From NCBI GenBank assembly GCA_022457155.1, contig JAJGOT010000037.1:1073501-1137500 (forward strand): a stretch of 64,000 nt of DNA, given 5' to 3'. Of this stretch, positions 1 to 9,667 are shown in pieces. The stretch comes from Cladopsammia gracilis (Eukaryota; Cnidaria; Anthozoa; Scleractinia; Dendrophylliidae). Positions within the stretch are counted from its first letter, which is position 1. Every line of letters starts with the position of its first letter. The notes under the pieces were generated by a model, which did not search any database, had not been told where the DNA came from, and saw only the letters and a program-made list of their open reading frames with translations. The position numbers and the translations under genes are program-made.

Positions 1-180
1 ACCTTATTCATCAATGGCGGCCGATTTATTATTCTTTTTATATTCATGCTAATTGCCTACCAAGCCTCGTTAGCATGTGCAAAATTTAAAAGAATTTTTG
101 CTCTAAAATGAGGCTAGGTAGGCTGATTAGAATGAATATACAAGAATAATAAATTGACCGCCATTTATGAATAAAGTCTA
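1..180. mobile_element. Foldback MITE (TTTATTCAT..GGCGG family)
   Basis: The first about 42 bases, containing TCAATGGCGGCCGATTTAT, reappear as an imperfect reverse complement at about 135-178. An inner pair (GCCTACCAAGCCTCG and GAGGCTAGGTAGGC) pairs as well. The whole block is a long imperfect hairpin with no coding capacity, as expected of a non-autonomous DNA transposon. The left end may be cut by the window edge. It lies in a TRPM intron. Confidence 0.7.
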
Positions 181-266
181 TGGAGCGTTTCACTTAGTCC
201 CGTGGGACTCAAACGACAAAGGCCATGGCAGCCATGTTGGTGTTCCTAACAAAATAAGGTTATTAA

Positions 267-386
267 GGCCCGGTTCAAACGTCGAACTTCACATGTGCCG
301 AATCTAATGCAAATGTGCAAAAACAATAGATTTTGTATATTTGCATTTGATTCGGCACATGTCAAGTTCGAAGTTTGAACCGGGCC
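267..386. mobile_element. PIF/Harbinger-like MITE, copy 1 (120 bp)
   Basis: Terminal inverted repeats begin GGCCCGGTTCAAACGTCGAA and are flanked by TAA on both sides (264-266 and 387-389). The 3-bp TAA duplication and GGC-type termini match the PIF/Harbinger superfamily. Two further copies, at 2888-3011 and 5627-5746, have the same TIR and the same TAA duplication. It lies in the TRPM intron about 80 bp past the exon 5 donor. Confidence 0.85.
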
Positions 387-467
387 TAAAATTCTTTTGT
401 ACGGGAACACCAATATGGCGGCTATGACGTCAAGTGAAAACACTCTGTTGGTGATGATGTAATATAC

Positions 468-3400
468 CTGGTTGCAGATGAGTTGTTCTCTGTGATCCAC
501 TATTCCCCAGGTCGCTATCCCAATCAAATGAACCTGTTGAGCATTGTCTTTCAGCTGAGCACCACGTGACATGACTGTGTGACCGCGCACAGCCTCGCCC
601 ACATGGCGCATGACACCTGTGTTTGTCCCACCAGTTATGATCCAGGCTCCTGTAGTTTGAGCGGCCTGTGCACACAAAGCAAAATAATTTCCAAAGAAAC
701 AGTCAGTTGTTTTAGAAAAACGTCAGTTGTAGGCCACGTGTTTAGGTGTATCTTGGTTGTTCTAGCATGTCCCAAGGGTTCAGATAATAAGGAGCTGGTT
801 GAGGGAAAACTTGCAAGCGGAAAGAAAGGCAAGGAAACAGCCGCCCCGCTCTCTCGTGCTCATTACCCTCTGCTAAGAGCCACAATGGTCTATAAGTCAC
901 AATGGTCTATAAGTCTCTGCACGGTTTAGCTCCAGACTATTTATGTTCTAAATTTGAAAGGCGTGAAACTGCGTATAACCTAAGAGACTCTGAGAATAAG
1001 CTTAATGTTCCATTGCCGCGCACAAACTATTATAAGAATAGTTTTAGCTATAGTGGCGCCACCCTTTGGAACAGTCTTCCTCGTGATATAAGACAAGCAG
1101 AGTCCCTTGGGTTATTTAAGCGTTTAATTAAGGAGGTACGTCGAGGCACGGCATTCGTGGAAAGCAGCTTTAGTTAGGTTTAGGTTTTAAGTATAGTTTT
1201 TATAATAGTATCTTATCTATTTAATGCATGTTGTTACTGATATATTTTAAACGTTTTTTATTATTTATAGCTGATGAATTGTCCGTGGATAAATAAAGAT
1301 TATCTATCTATCTAGCGTTTGCGCATGCGTTGTCCTTCTCTTAGGAAAGTGCAGATGATGTCTCTTGGGAGTCAATGGCTGTTTAATCAGGGGGATTTAT
1401 TATTAATGCAAATAACCTGGTTCCAGAGGTTTTTCTTTCCCTCTCCTTCTCAAACGAAATCAAGCGAACGTCACTGAGCCGTTCAATTGTTTTAGAATGA
1501 ATGAATGGATGACTTATATAGCGCACATATCACAGAGACCCTGTTAGGGTAAATTTCGACAAGCGACATAGCGTTGAAACAGCGATATCGGAGAAATGAA
1601 ATGGCGACAAGCGACAAGATTACTCCCGCGAATGTGCGATAGTGACAGGAAAACGTAAATGAAGGACAGCGAATTTCAATCATGTTTTTATAAAATTCGA
1701 CAGCGACTTAGGACCACTTAGTATAGTACTTTGAAAAATCAAAACAACAAAAACCGCCCTAATGATCTACTGAGATGCGCTTGATTTGTAATTTAGTCAC
1801 ACCACTCTTTCACCACGTTGCAGTGCACACCTTTTGCCTGAAGGTGAAAGTTGCGAGGAGACCAGCGATCAAGAGTCCGATGAAGAAAACACTTTACAGT
1901 TTTTTTTTTGAAACCAGACCAGCATGGACATTATTGACATCACATGTCTCATGTCGATTTACATACACTTATGAGATTGAGATCAGCTCATGAAGGCGCC
2001 TCAGGCAACCGCTATCGGTCCTTTGTTAATCTCATCTCCCCCACCCTCTGGGACCAGGGTACCTTGAAAACGATTAGAGCAGTTTTCAATTGAGTGTCGA
2101 AAGTAATTACACAATTGCTTTTTGATTTTGCATTGCTACGCTTTGTGATTGGCTAAAAAATCTCGCACCACTTTCTCGACCAATCAGAAGTAAAACCAAA
2201 ACCAATCGTGACTTGCTCGCACGCGTTTTCCCGCGCTTGGAGCCGACGACATGTAATTGCTTCGAGCTCTGATTGGTTCATTGGATTGTTTACGACTGCT
2301 GCATGTAATTGGTCAGAGTAATTACTTTGGTTTTGGTTTTACGACACTCAATTGAAAACTGCTCTATTTGCGCTTTTGTAAATATTCATTTACAATGCAA
2401 AGCAAACCATCATGCTTATCCTTAAGGTTAAATCAGTAGCTAGTTGATCTTTACCTTAAGCAGACCTTTTCTCAAGACTTGCTTCAGTTTGGGATGAAGC
2501 ACAAAATTCTTGGCGCCGCCGGTCACAGAGATGAGTAGCTTGGGTAGGTCCAGCTTCCAATCCGTGCAGAGCAGGCGCAAAGCCATCTCTGGATCCGTAT
2601 CATGAGATACCCGGATGTACTGTAATCGGACAAAAGAAGGTAATAGATTGAAGTACGAAAAGATCGACAGTACGTGTCTGTCTTGGAGAAGTGTCCTAAT
2701 TAGATGGAGACAAAGTAAACGGGTCTGAAGTACGGCAGGGACTGACGGCACAAAAAAAATCTGTCAACCTCGTTCCCAGGGTTCCCTCTCTTCATCTACA
2801 GAGAGAAGACACTGCGAACGAGTTTTTTTGCGTGTGTCCGTCGCAAAGTAGCGGTACCGGTAGCTGTCCAGTAAAGTACATCACTAAGGCCCAGTTCAAA
2901 CGTCGAACTTCACATGTGCCGAACCTAATGCAAATGAGCAAAATCTATTAATTGTTCTTGCTAATTTGCATTAGGTTCGGCACATGTGAAGTTCGACGTT
3001 TGAACTGGGCCTAACCTTGGCGCGGCTGACTTGTCCTGCTCCTTGGAACTCGAGCTCTCCATAAGCATTTGTGGGTTTAGAGACACTGTGTTTAGTTACT
3101 TCCCATTTGTCGCCTCTTTCCCCAGTAGATAACAGTGCGTCACCGCTGTGATCCTGCTTATTTCTCCCGCAACAGCAACTGAAAAAGACTCAGATAGTTA
3201 TTACTGTTATCGTTTGCTACAAGCCTACTTTGATGGACCAGAATCAAAACAGATTTGTATTAATATGGTCGAACAGTACTTGATTAAAGCTTCACGGCGC
3301 TTAGTGAATGTTGAATTAATTTATATGTCGATACTCTAGATCAGCCAGTCGGGGAAACCTCGAGTCGAGCACTGTCCGTTACCTTGCTCTCCGAATCTGT

Positions 3401-4653
3401 CAAGCTGCATAGATAGATCCTTAAACCCACTTTCCCAGGCTCCTATGAGCCAACTCGTGAATACGCAACAACATTCGCACCCTCCCCTCTCCTACTAGGT
3501 GTTTTGTTCCACCCCCACCTCCTGTGTCCCACTCCCCACCCTCTCCTCCCTCCATCGCCTCCAAGTTAAATGACGATTGCATATCGCGTACTCAATGTTA
3601 AAAACAGCCCATGCATGGACGGACCGATCTAGTGAATTTTCCGCCCACTGCTACAAAGCATATTCAAAAGTTAAATATAGTAAAAAATCCGGATGTTGCA
3701 ACGGCTTACGTTCAACACATGTTGAACCATTGTTCCTAGAAAATTATTTCCGGCCAATCTGCATTCAATAAACCATATTAAAATATGCAAAAGGCTTTTC
3801 GTTTGGACAGCTTGACTGCATATTTACTGTTAGAACAAACACGAATCAATAAATTCGACCCCGGAGTTGTCATAAGTTATTAAATATTCAAGTTTATATG
3901 ACAATTTGAAAGTTTCTATGATTAAGTTTGTTTGTCTGAAACTTGCATAACATTTCTGCAAAGTCTCCAAATGTTGAAAAAAAAAAAAAATAAATAAATG
4001 GAAGGGAAATTTGTAACAAAGATAATTTAATTTCTAATCGCTCTCTAATAATATGAACAACAGAGTATAAGATAGACCATGAAAGGGAGGCAAAAGTAAA
4101 TTATAAAATCTACTTTCTTACAAATCTTACAAGAAAAGAATCAGTTGTTTCCACTAACCTATATTCGTTTTTGTCGGAAGGGATAAACCATTGACATGTT
4201 CGCTTTCTAAATGTCCCGTAAATCCATGATGTCTTGGCTTCTTGCGCTGTCATCTGTAATAACATAACATGAGAAAAGTACAATGTAATATTGATCGGGG
4301 TCGACAAATGCAGCAATATCTTGTTTCAAGTGAAACTCAAAATAAAATTCATCAACGTTTTGCTTGGTTTGGTGCTCACAAAACTAAGAGCCTTTGGGAG
4401 TTTTTTATTTACACTATTTCGTCCTTGTGGTTATTAACAACTTGTACAAAGTACTTCAAATCATCGATCAAATGAACCACTTACTATAACGTCACGCCAG
4501 ACAATTGCAACTAAGAATTCAAACATTTTACGGGCAGACATATTGGTGTTTTTTACAGTCTATTTTCTCCACAAAACGTACCTTCTTTCCGTCGGCATTA
4601 TCACTTTCTTCGTCCGAAATAAGATTGTTCTTGCTTGAAGCTTCTTTCGGCAT
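468..4653 (-). CDS. TRPM-family cation channel, N-terminal exons (partial, runs off the left edge)
   Basis: Five coding exons join in frame: 4582-4653, 4159-4253, 3016-3178, 2455-2619 and 468-665 (693 nt, 231 residues). All have GT/AG boundaries. The start ATG at 4653 has an in-frame TAA upstream. The product is the cytosolic N-terminal TRPM homology region (SLOG-like fold) of a tetrameric plasma-membrane cation channel. Diagnostic motifs are CQWFIPS then CCCGR at the exon 2/3 junction, the block [24 protein letters not shown] in exon 4, and [20 protein letters not shown] then IGIATWGIV in exon 5. These match the order in vertebrate TRPM1/3/6/7. The transmembrane, TRP-box and any C-terminal enzyme domain (kinase or Nudix) lie outside the window, so the subfamily cannot be set. 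Introns hold a truncated LINE and several MITEs, one of them abutting the exon 3 donor. Confidence 0.9.
873..1318 (+). mobile_element. 5'-truncated non-LTR retrotransposon 3' end
   Basis: Residues encoded at 902-1177 carry the C-terminal signature seen after reverse transcriptase in CR1/L2/Rex-type LINEs: [14 protein letters not shown], then [26 protein letters not shown] short 3' UTR follows and the element ends in ATCT repeats (1302-1314), a usual LINE 3' tail. The RT and endonuclease are missing. A short tandem duplication (CAATGGTCTATAAGT, twice at 880-914) marks the 5' junction. It lies antisense in the TRPM intron between exons 4 and 5. Confidence 0.85.
2076..2365. mobile_element. Foldback MITE (AGAGCAGTTTTCAATTGAGT family)
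   Basis: The TIR AGAGCAGTTTTCAATTGAGT is mirrored at 2346-2365. The interior carries CCAATCAGAAGTAAAACC and other CCAAT-containing blocks. A relative of the interior recurs at about 43140-43350. No coding capacity. It lies in the TRPM intron between exons 4 and 5. Confidence 0.8.
2888..3011. mobile_element. PIF/Harbinger-like MITE, copy 2, abutting a TRPM splice donor
   Basis: Same TIR as the copy at 267 (GGCCCAGTTCAAACGTCGAA) with TAA duplications at 2885-2887 and 3012-3014. On the minus strand, TRPM exon 3 ends at 3016 and its intron begins G at 3015 followed by the TTA duplication. The element therefore starts at intron position +5 and the donor is read GTTA|GGCCC. Confidence 0.85.
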
Positions 4654-5626
4654 CTTCTTGTTCTCTTTGACGTTTTAGACGTCCTCCAATTCATGCAGTT
4701 GTACAGAGTTAATTGTTAAACAGTTATGCGCATATAACAGATATTAAAATACGCTTTCCCTTCTCGCAAAGCAGTTTCAGTGATCGAGGATAGCAAATCA
4801 GACTTGTTTACTGCAAACTTTTCTTGGCCATTGCAAGCCTGGGCAACCCGTGTAAATTAATGCCATCTTCACTCTGATTGCGGAAAAATCAACTCAGACC
4901 ACGTTGTGCACAGCGATGCACTTTCACTTCGAGCGCCACGTCTCAGTCTTAAGTTCATACGCATAAACACAATAATTAGACAAGGCGACTAACTGATCAG
5001 TACAACCTGTTCTAGTCTAGAAGAGAAAATAAGAATCCATGTCGTGTGTCGTAGTAAGAAACTGAAATGCTCCAGTGTTGTCGTGTTTTTTTCTCTCGAT
5101 GAAATTGCGTGACACCGGAAACACGTGCTTTATATTAATTATTTTAATTTTAATACTGGAATTGACGTAATAATGAAACTATTGTGTGACCCGCGCGTGA
5201 TGTAAAGAATGCCTTTTCGAATACAATACGGACATGTCCGACTATGAAGGTAGGGGTATATACAATACAGGTAGGGACACTATGAACTTTGGTATCTTGG
5301 GAACAGAGAGGTGTCTGTAAGGAGTAAGCTGCGGGGCGTTACTTACATTGGCATAATATTCAACTGAATTGTTCTATATAACGAAATTCTTTATGCAAGT
5401 TACTTCTTCTGTATGAATATTTAAGTACTACATGACGAAATTTAAGCAAGTTGATCGTTTTGTTATCGTAGGTTAGTAGGGAGAGTTTCGAATGTATTTT
5501 ACAATTTTTGAATTATTCTAGCAACTGGTTAAGAAAAGTTGGGTGGTCATTCGTTCGAAGGAAATATAAAAACAATTTTATGGCCGTCCAATCTTACTGA
5601 CTGTAAAGAACAAAACAGGTGCATAA
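4654..5626 (-). promoter_or_regulatory. Presumed TRPM 5' UTR and promoter region
   Basis: This stretch lies upstream of the TRPM start codon. It is AT-rich, has no long open frame and no obvious TATA box at a usual distance. The assignment rests on position only. Confidence 0.35.
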
Positions 5627-5746
5627 GGCCCAGTTCAAACGTCGAACTTCACATGTGCCGAATCTAATGCAAATGATCAAGAACAATAGATTTTGCTCAT
5701 TTGCATTAGGTTCGGCACATGTGAAGTTCGACGTTTGAACCGGGCC
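5627..5746. mobile_element. PIF/Harbinger-like MITE, copy 3 (120 bp)
   Basis: The TIR pair GGCCCAGTTCAAACG and CGTTTGAACCGGGCC is flanked by TAA duplications (5624-5626 and 5747-5749). It is the same family as the copies at 267 and 2888. Confidence 0.85.
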
Positions 5747-5764
5747 TAAGTCGTGTTTATTTAC

Positions 5765-5862
5765 CTTCGGCAGCTCCTGAGCGACTCTGACTCTGTCTCC
5801 ATGCACAGTATGTACCTGATGTGTATTGTCAACCACCCTTGACGCCACACGGACGGGGTTCG
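5765..5862 (-). other. Candidate unassigned exon
   Basis: A minus-strand open stretch is bounded by an AG (TTTTTATAG) and a GTAAATAA donor. It reads NPVRVASRVVDNTHQVHTVH and continues with charged, beta-rich-looking sequence to ELPK. I recognise no family. It may be a 5' exon of the TRPM gene, part of a small unrecognised gene between TRPM and AAGAB, or chance. Confidence 0.25.
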
Positions 5863-6270
5863 CTATAAAAACATTTACTGACATTTCGCGACCAGAAGTT
5901 GCCTGGGTTCCAGCGAAAGTCTTATGCAGGAAAATTACGTAAAAAAAGCTATTAAACTTTGCTATTGTGGCTTATTGATACAGGAAATACAGGAGACTTT
6001 AATAAGGGAAAAATATGCTGTCATCGCAACACTCTTTGCTACTGAAGCTAATAAGCAATCATGACAGGGAATCGAAATTATGAAAAAAATCATATGTACG
6101 CTATTGAAAACCTTTGCTATTGTAGCTTATTGCGTATTGCAGGAATGATTACGGACAAAAACACAGGCAATTCATTACAGTCGAGCCTCTTCTTTCGAAA
6201 ACCTCTCTATTACAGACACAAAACTGTCAAAACTTGGTCCTGAAGACACCGAACTTTTTATAAACTCTAC

Positions 6271-6377
6271 CTTCATGACACGGACACTTTCGTCTGTCCC
6301 TTTGCCAGGTGTCCACAAAAGGTTCGACTGTACAACCTTTTGCTTTGGTGGCTTACTGGGCACACCAAAACCTGGGC
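6271..6377 (-). other. Candidate unassigned exon
   Basis: A minus-strand open stretch lies between a pyrimidine-rich acceptor (CCGGTTTTCAG) and a GTAGAG donor. It reads PGFGVPSKPPKQKVVQ and ends ESVRVMK. No family was recognised. It does not join in phase with the candidate at 5765 without assumptions, so the two may be unrelated. Confidence 0.2.
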
Positions 6378-6888
6378 CTGAAAACCGGGTGTCCACGTTT
6401 TAGACGATATAACAAGTCACTAAGCGTCCTTGTTAAATGAACATCCCTCACTCCCTGAAAGAACCTGTTACAATGTTGAAGTAAGATCTTCGGACTTTTT
6501 AACTTCTGTACATTCATGTATTACGGAATTTGCAGGACCGATGTTAATAACAGGACATCTTTTACAGTAATAAATTAAACATGGCATTCTCGTGATCACA
6601 ATCCCAAAACAACAGCCAAAAGATAAACGCTATGGGCCGATTATTTAGACGAGGTTTAGACGGTGTTTATCAAAACCTTGGTCTAAACCAATTTCAATCT
6701 GCGACATCTGCCAAACGTTAAAGGGAATCTCGGCTGGAAAACACATTTCTTCTAGATCATTGGTTCGTGTCATTGTTAAACCGGTTTAAGGGTTTTGAAG
6801 GTGATTATAAGCCTTTAACTCTTGAATACTGGGCATTTTGTTTCTGCAAGTTTTGCTTTCAAATTTCCCGCGCGCCGCGGTTGTGCCT

Positions 6889-7210
6889 AAATCATACCGT
6901 CCAGAAGGACGTCGGACACCTTATTCAGACTTATATAACGTAATGGCGACACTTCGAATTTTATTTTCAATAAATTTTTTAAGTGTAAAATAGAAAATCT
7001 TAAATCCCCACTTAGGATTGAACCTGTGACCTCAGCTAGGCTTAGGCTTACATAGCCTACCGTACCACTGTACCACCTAGCTTCTCGGGTTGCTTAGTCC
7101 TAAATTTAACTATATAAACTGCTACCCCTAACCTCAACTGAGAGCAAACCAGTTACACCGTTATATAAGTCTCAATAAGGTGTCCTGCGTCCTTCTGGAC
7201 GGTATGATTT
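6889..7210. mobile_element. Nested MITE with a tRNA-like core
   Basis: The terminus AAATCATACCGTCCAGAAGG (6889) is matched in reverse complement at 7191-7210. The arms continue about 50 bp (GACACCTTATT, AGACTTATATAACG). The core on the minus strand resembles a Pol III promoter (listed separately). Confidence 0.8.
7008..7083 (-). repeat. tRNA-derived (SINE-like) segment
   Basis: On the minus strand, TGGTACAGTGG (7065-7075) resembles a tRNA A box and GGTTCAATCCT (7013-7023) a B box, at plausible spacing. No functional cloverleaf was worked out. It is more likely a SINE head or tRNA relic carried inside the surrounding MITE than a tRNA gene. Confidence 0.5.
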
Positions 7211-7221
7211 GGGCTTAACCG

Positions 7222-7475
7222 CGCGCCGCCATGTTTGTTTTTCGCAAAGTTTGATGGGAAATTATGACGTCATTGCGTTGTCGTGAGATTTCAATACGAC
7301 GGTTTAAGTCAACATCACGTAAATTTATAAATATATATATGCTTTTAATACATTTTTGACTGAATATTGTACGGTTCTACCGCGAAATCTTCTTCTGTAA
7401 ACTCCATATTGACATCTTCGACAACGCAATGACGTCATAAATTACCATAAAGGAAACATGGCGGCCCGCGGGAAA
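7222..7475. mobile_element. Second nested inverted-repeat element
   Basis: The block GCCGCCATGTTTG..AAATTATGACGTCATTGCG at 7225-7283 is mirrored at 7420-7475 (CGCAATGACGTCATAAATT..ACATGGCGGCCCGC). Each arm carries the palindrome TGACGTCA, a consensus CRE. No coding capacity. Confidence 0.7.
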
Positions 7476-7894
7476 TTTAAACTGAAAAAAAAAACACTTC
7501 ACATTTACGGAGTACCAGTTACGGAGCCCCAACCTGAGTTAAATATAAGCATTGCGAATACTTTGGATCTAAAACTGTTTTTCAGCCGAGGTTCCCTTTA
7601 ATATTTAAACGTTGTTTACTGTAAACAGTATCAACACGCTTAAGTCATGTAGCACAGATTATCTAATAAAATGACCAACTGATAAACAGATATGGAGGTC
7701 CGTTAATTTTCTTAAACCGCGGTCTAAGTTAAACTTCATTTAAATAGCCGGCCCGATGTTACGTCCCGGCATGCTGACTAATATGTTGCGAAAGCTACAA
7801 ATAACAATAACGACAGCAGCTGATCAACAATGAATGTTTTTTTATTTCCTGCTTAAAATACATAAGTCAGTTGTAACATCATTCTGCCACAGAT

Positions 7895-8159
7895 AAAGCC
7901 TTGTTTTAACTAGCGACATAAGAAAGCGGAATTCGAGTATAACAGCGCTTATGTGCAGTAAAAACGGGCCTGACAGAAGGATAAGCATAAGAGGAAGCAT
8001 AGAAATTTGCGTCAAATGAAAACGAACATTGACATAGCACAAGATTGGTCCTTATGCTTGTGGTTATGTCGGGCCCTTTTTCGCTTGACGCAAATTCTTA
8101 CGCTTCCGATTGGACTTATACCACTGTTTATACCTATGTCTCTAGTAAAACCCAGGCTT
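7895..8159. mobile_element. MITE with GCTTATG subrepeats
   Basis: The ends pair imperfectly: AAGCCTTGTTTTAACTAGCG and the reverse complement of CTCTAGTAAAACCCAGGCTT. The interior carries repeated CTTATG/CATAAG hexamers and two AATTTGCGTCAA blocks in inverted order. Related sequence occurs at about 34990-35145 in the IQCH gene. Confidence 0.65.
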
Positions 8160-8651
8160 AAGGTGTTTCGATACAGTTTTCTGGAGGTGATACCTACATT
8201 TTTCAATCGGCTTTGAAGCAGTCTTCTCCAAGTCAGATCAACGTTAAATTCTCACCAATAACTGGTTTTGAATTGAAGTTTGGCAAGATATATTTTCTAT
8301 AAAAATCGATATTACCATGACGACGATAAACAAGTAACTTCGAAAGCAGTAAAAGTAAAATTTTGCGCGTTTAAGATTTCGCATTAAAAATTCCATATAG
8401 ACAACTTAAAATATGGTATATGACATATATATTTTGCAGGAATAAAAATATTCTGTATGTTTGATTTCAAATAAATCGCAATAACATTTCAAACCTTATT
8501 CTTTGTATAGTAGTCGAATAAACGGACTTAGAGATTAACACCGACTTTGTAAAATTACTTCAACATAGTTTCAAAAAGTAGTTTGAGGTTATGTTTGCAC
8601 ATTATAAAATTTTTATTTACTTTATCAGAAAACTTTATCGAAACACCTTAA
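8158..8651. mobile_element. MITE with TTAAGGTGTTTCGATA termini
   Basis: TTAAGGTGTTTCGATA at 8158 is mirrored by TATCGAAACACCTTAA ending at 8651, and CAGTTTTCTGG pairs with CAGAAAACTTT further in. TTAA bounds both sides. The 494-bp interior is AT-rich and non-coding. It directly abuts the preceding MITE. Confidence 0.75.
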
Positions 8652-9667
8652 GAGAAAGGAGGACTACAGGAATTCTCACAGTTTTTTTAAACATTTGCTA
8701 TATTTTAAAATATTGCCTTTATGTTTACTAACTTTGTTTAGTTACATCAGGTATATACATTAGTCGGGGTTTCGCTCAGGTAAAACAGTAAAGCAACATT
8801 ATCATAAAATATCAACACGAACAAAGGGGCTTGAAGAAAACTGTGATGCAGGCAGTAAGCTAGCAATCCTTTCGTAATGTGTGCATGACCGTTGGGTATA
8901 GGTTTTAGAAGCTATTGTTGTTTGTTTTAAAGTTAGAGGCGCTATTTAATTTTTTTATTTTCAGCGTAAACAATACTTTCAAGATACCAAAAGAACCAGG
9001 TCATGAATTAGAACATTTCGGGTCGATTTCAAACGAAAGCTAAATCTCAGCCATCGTCTTACCACAAGAGAAAATAATTGCTTACTATTATTTGCAACAC
9101 CTACGACGTCCAACAATTGTTTGCAGCTGAACCGATGAACAAAGAATTACCTTTAATAAACATTAAATGAAGACCTCGTTTAAAAAAATCGTCCCTTATT
9201 ATTTTACAATAAGAAAATTTATTGTCAGTCTCTAAACAATGTATTTTAACTTCTCAAATACTAATTACAGTATTGCAGTATTTTCGACAAATCGAAACGT
9301 GAAACAAATACAAATCTATGAACTTGGCCACGTAGTCAGGTAGTCAAGAAACAAGTGTGTTTCTTGTCTAAAGTTACAGACTCCCATACGTCGCTATTAA
9401 TTGATTTCGGGACGTACGTAATGCATAGATTAGATTGAAGTGAAATGAGGCGCGTGGGGCGTCTTTGGAAGGGTCTTCCCTTACCACCCTGCGCGCACCG
9501 CATCATTTGTATCCACTGATCTACGTTCACTTCAAAATTGACTAAATGGCGACTGGGTTGGGTACGAGTCTGCTGCAGTAATAAAGATTTCTATACTAAA
9601 TACTGGCCCGCTCATGATGAATAGCTTCAGCGTCCATGAGACGGAAAATTGTTGTTCAGAACCTTGA

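Larger units (their letters stand above)
6634..7754. mobile_element. 1.1-kb TIR element containing nested insertions
   Basis: Outer termini GGGCCGATTATTTA and TAAATAGCCGGCCC pair. Deeper arms also pair: AAAGGGAATCTCGGCTG near 6720 with CAGCCGAGGTTCCCTTT near 7584. Between the arms lie at least two further inverted-repeat units (6889-7210 and 7222-7475). No transposase is visible. This looks like sequential insertions into one non-autonomous element between AAGAB and TRPM. Confidence 0.7.

Noticed and set aside
9336..9530. Minus-strand frame MNVDQWIQMMRCAQGG.. after AAGAB
   Set aside because: It directly follows the AAGAB stop and is better explained as 3' UTR; no family match.
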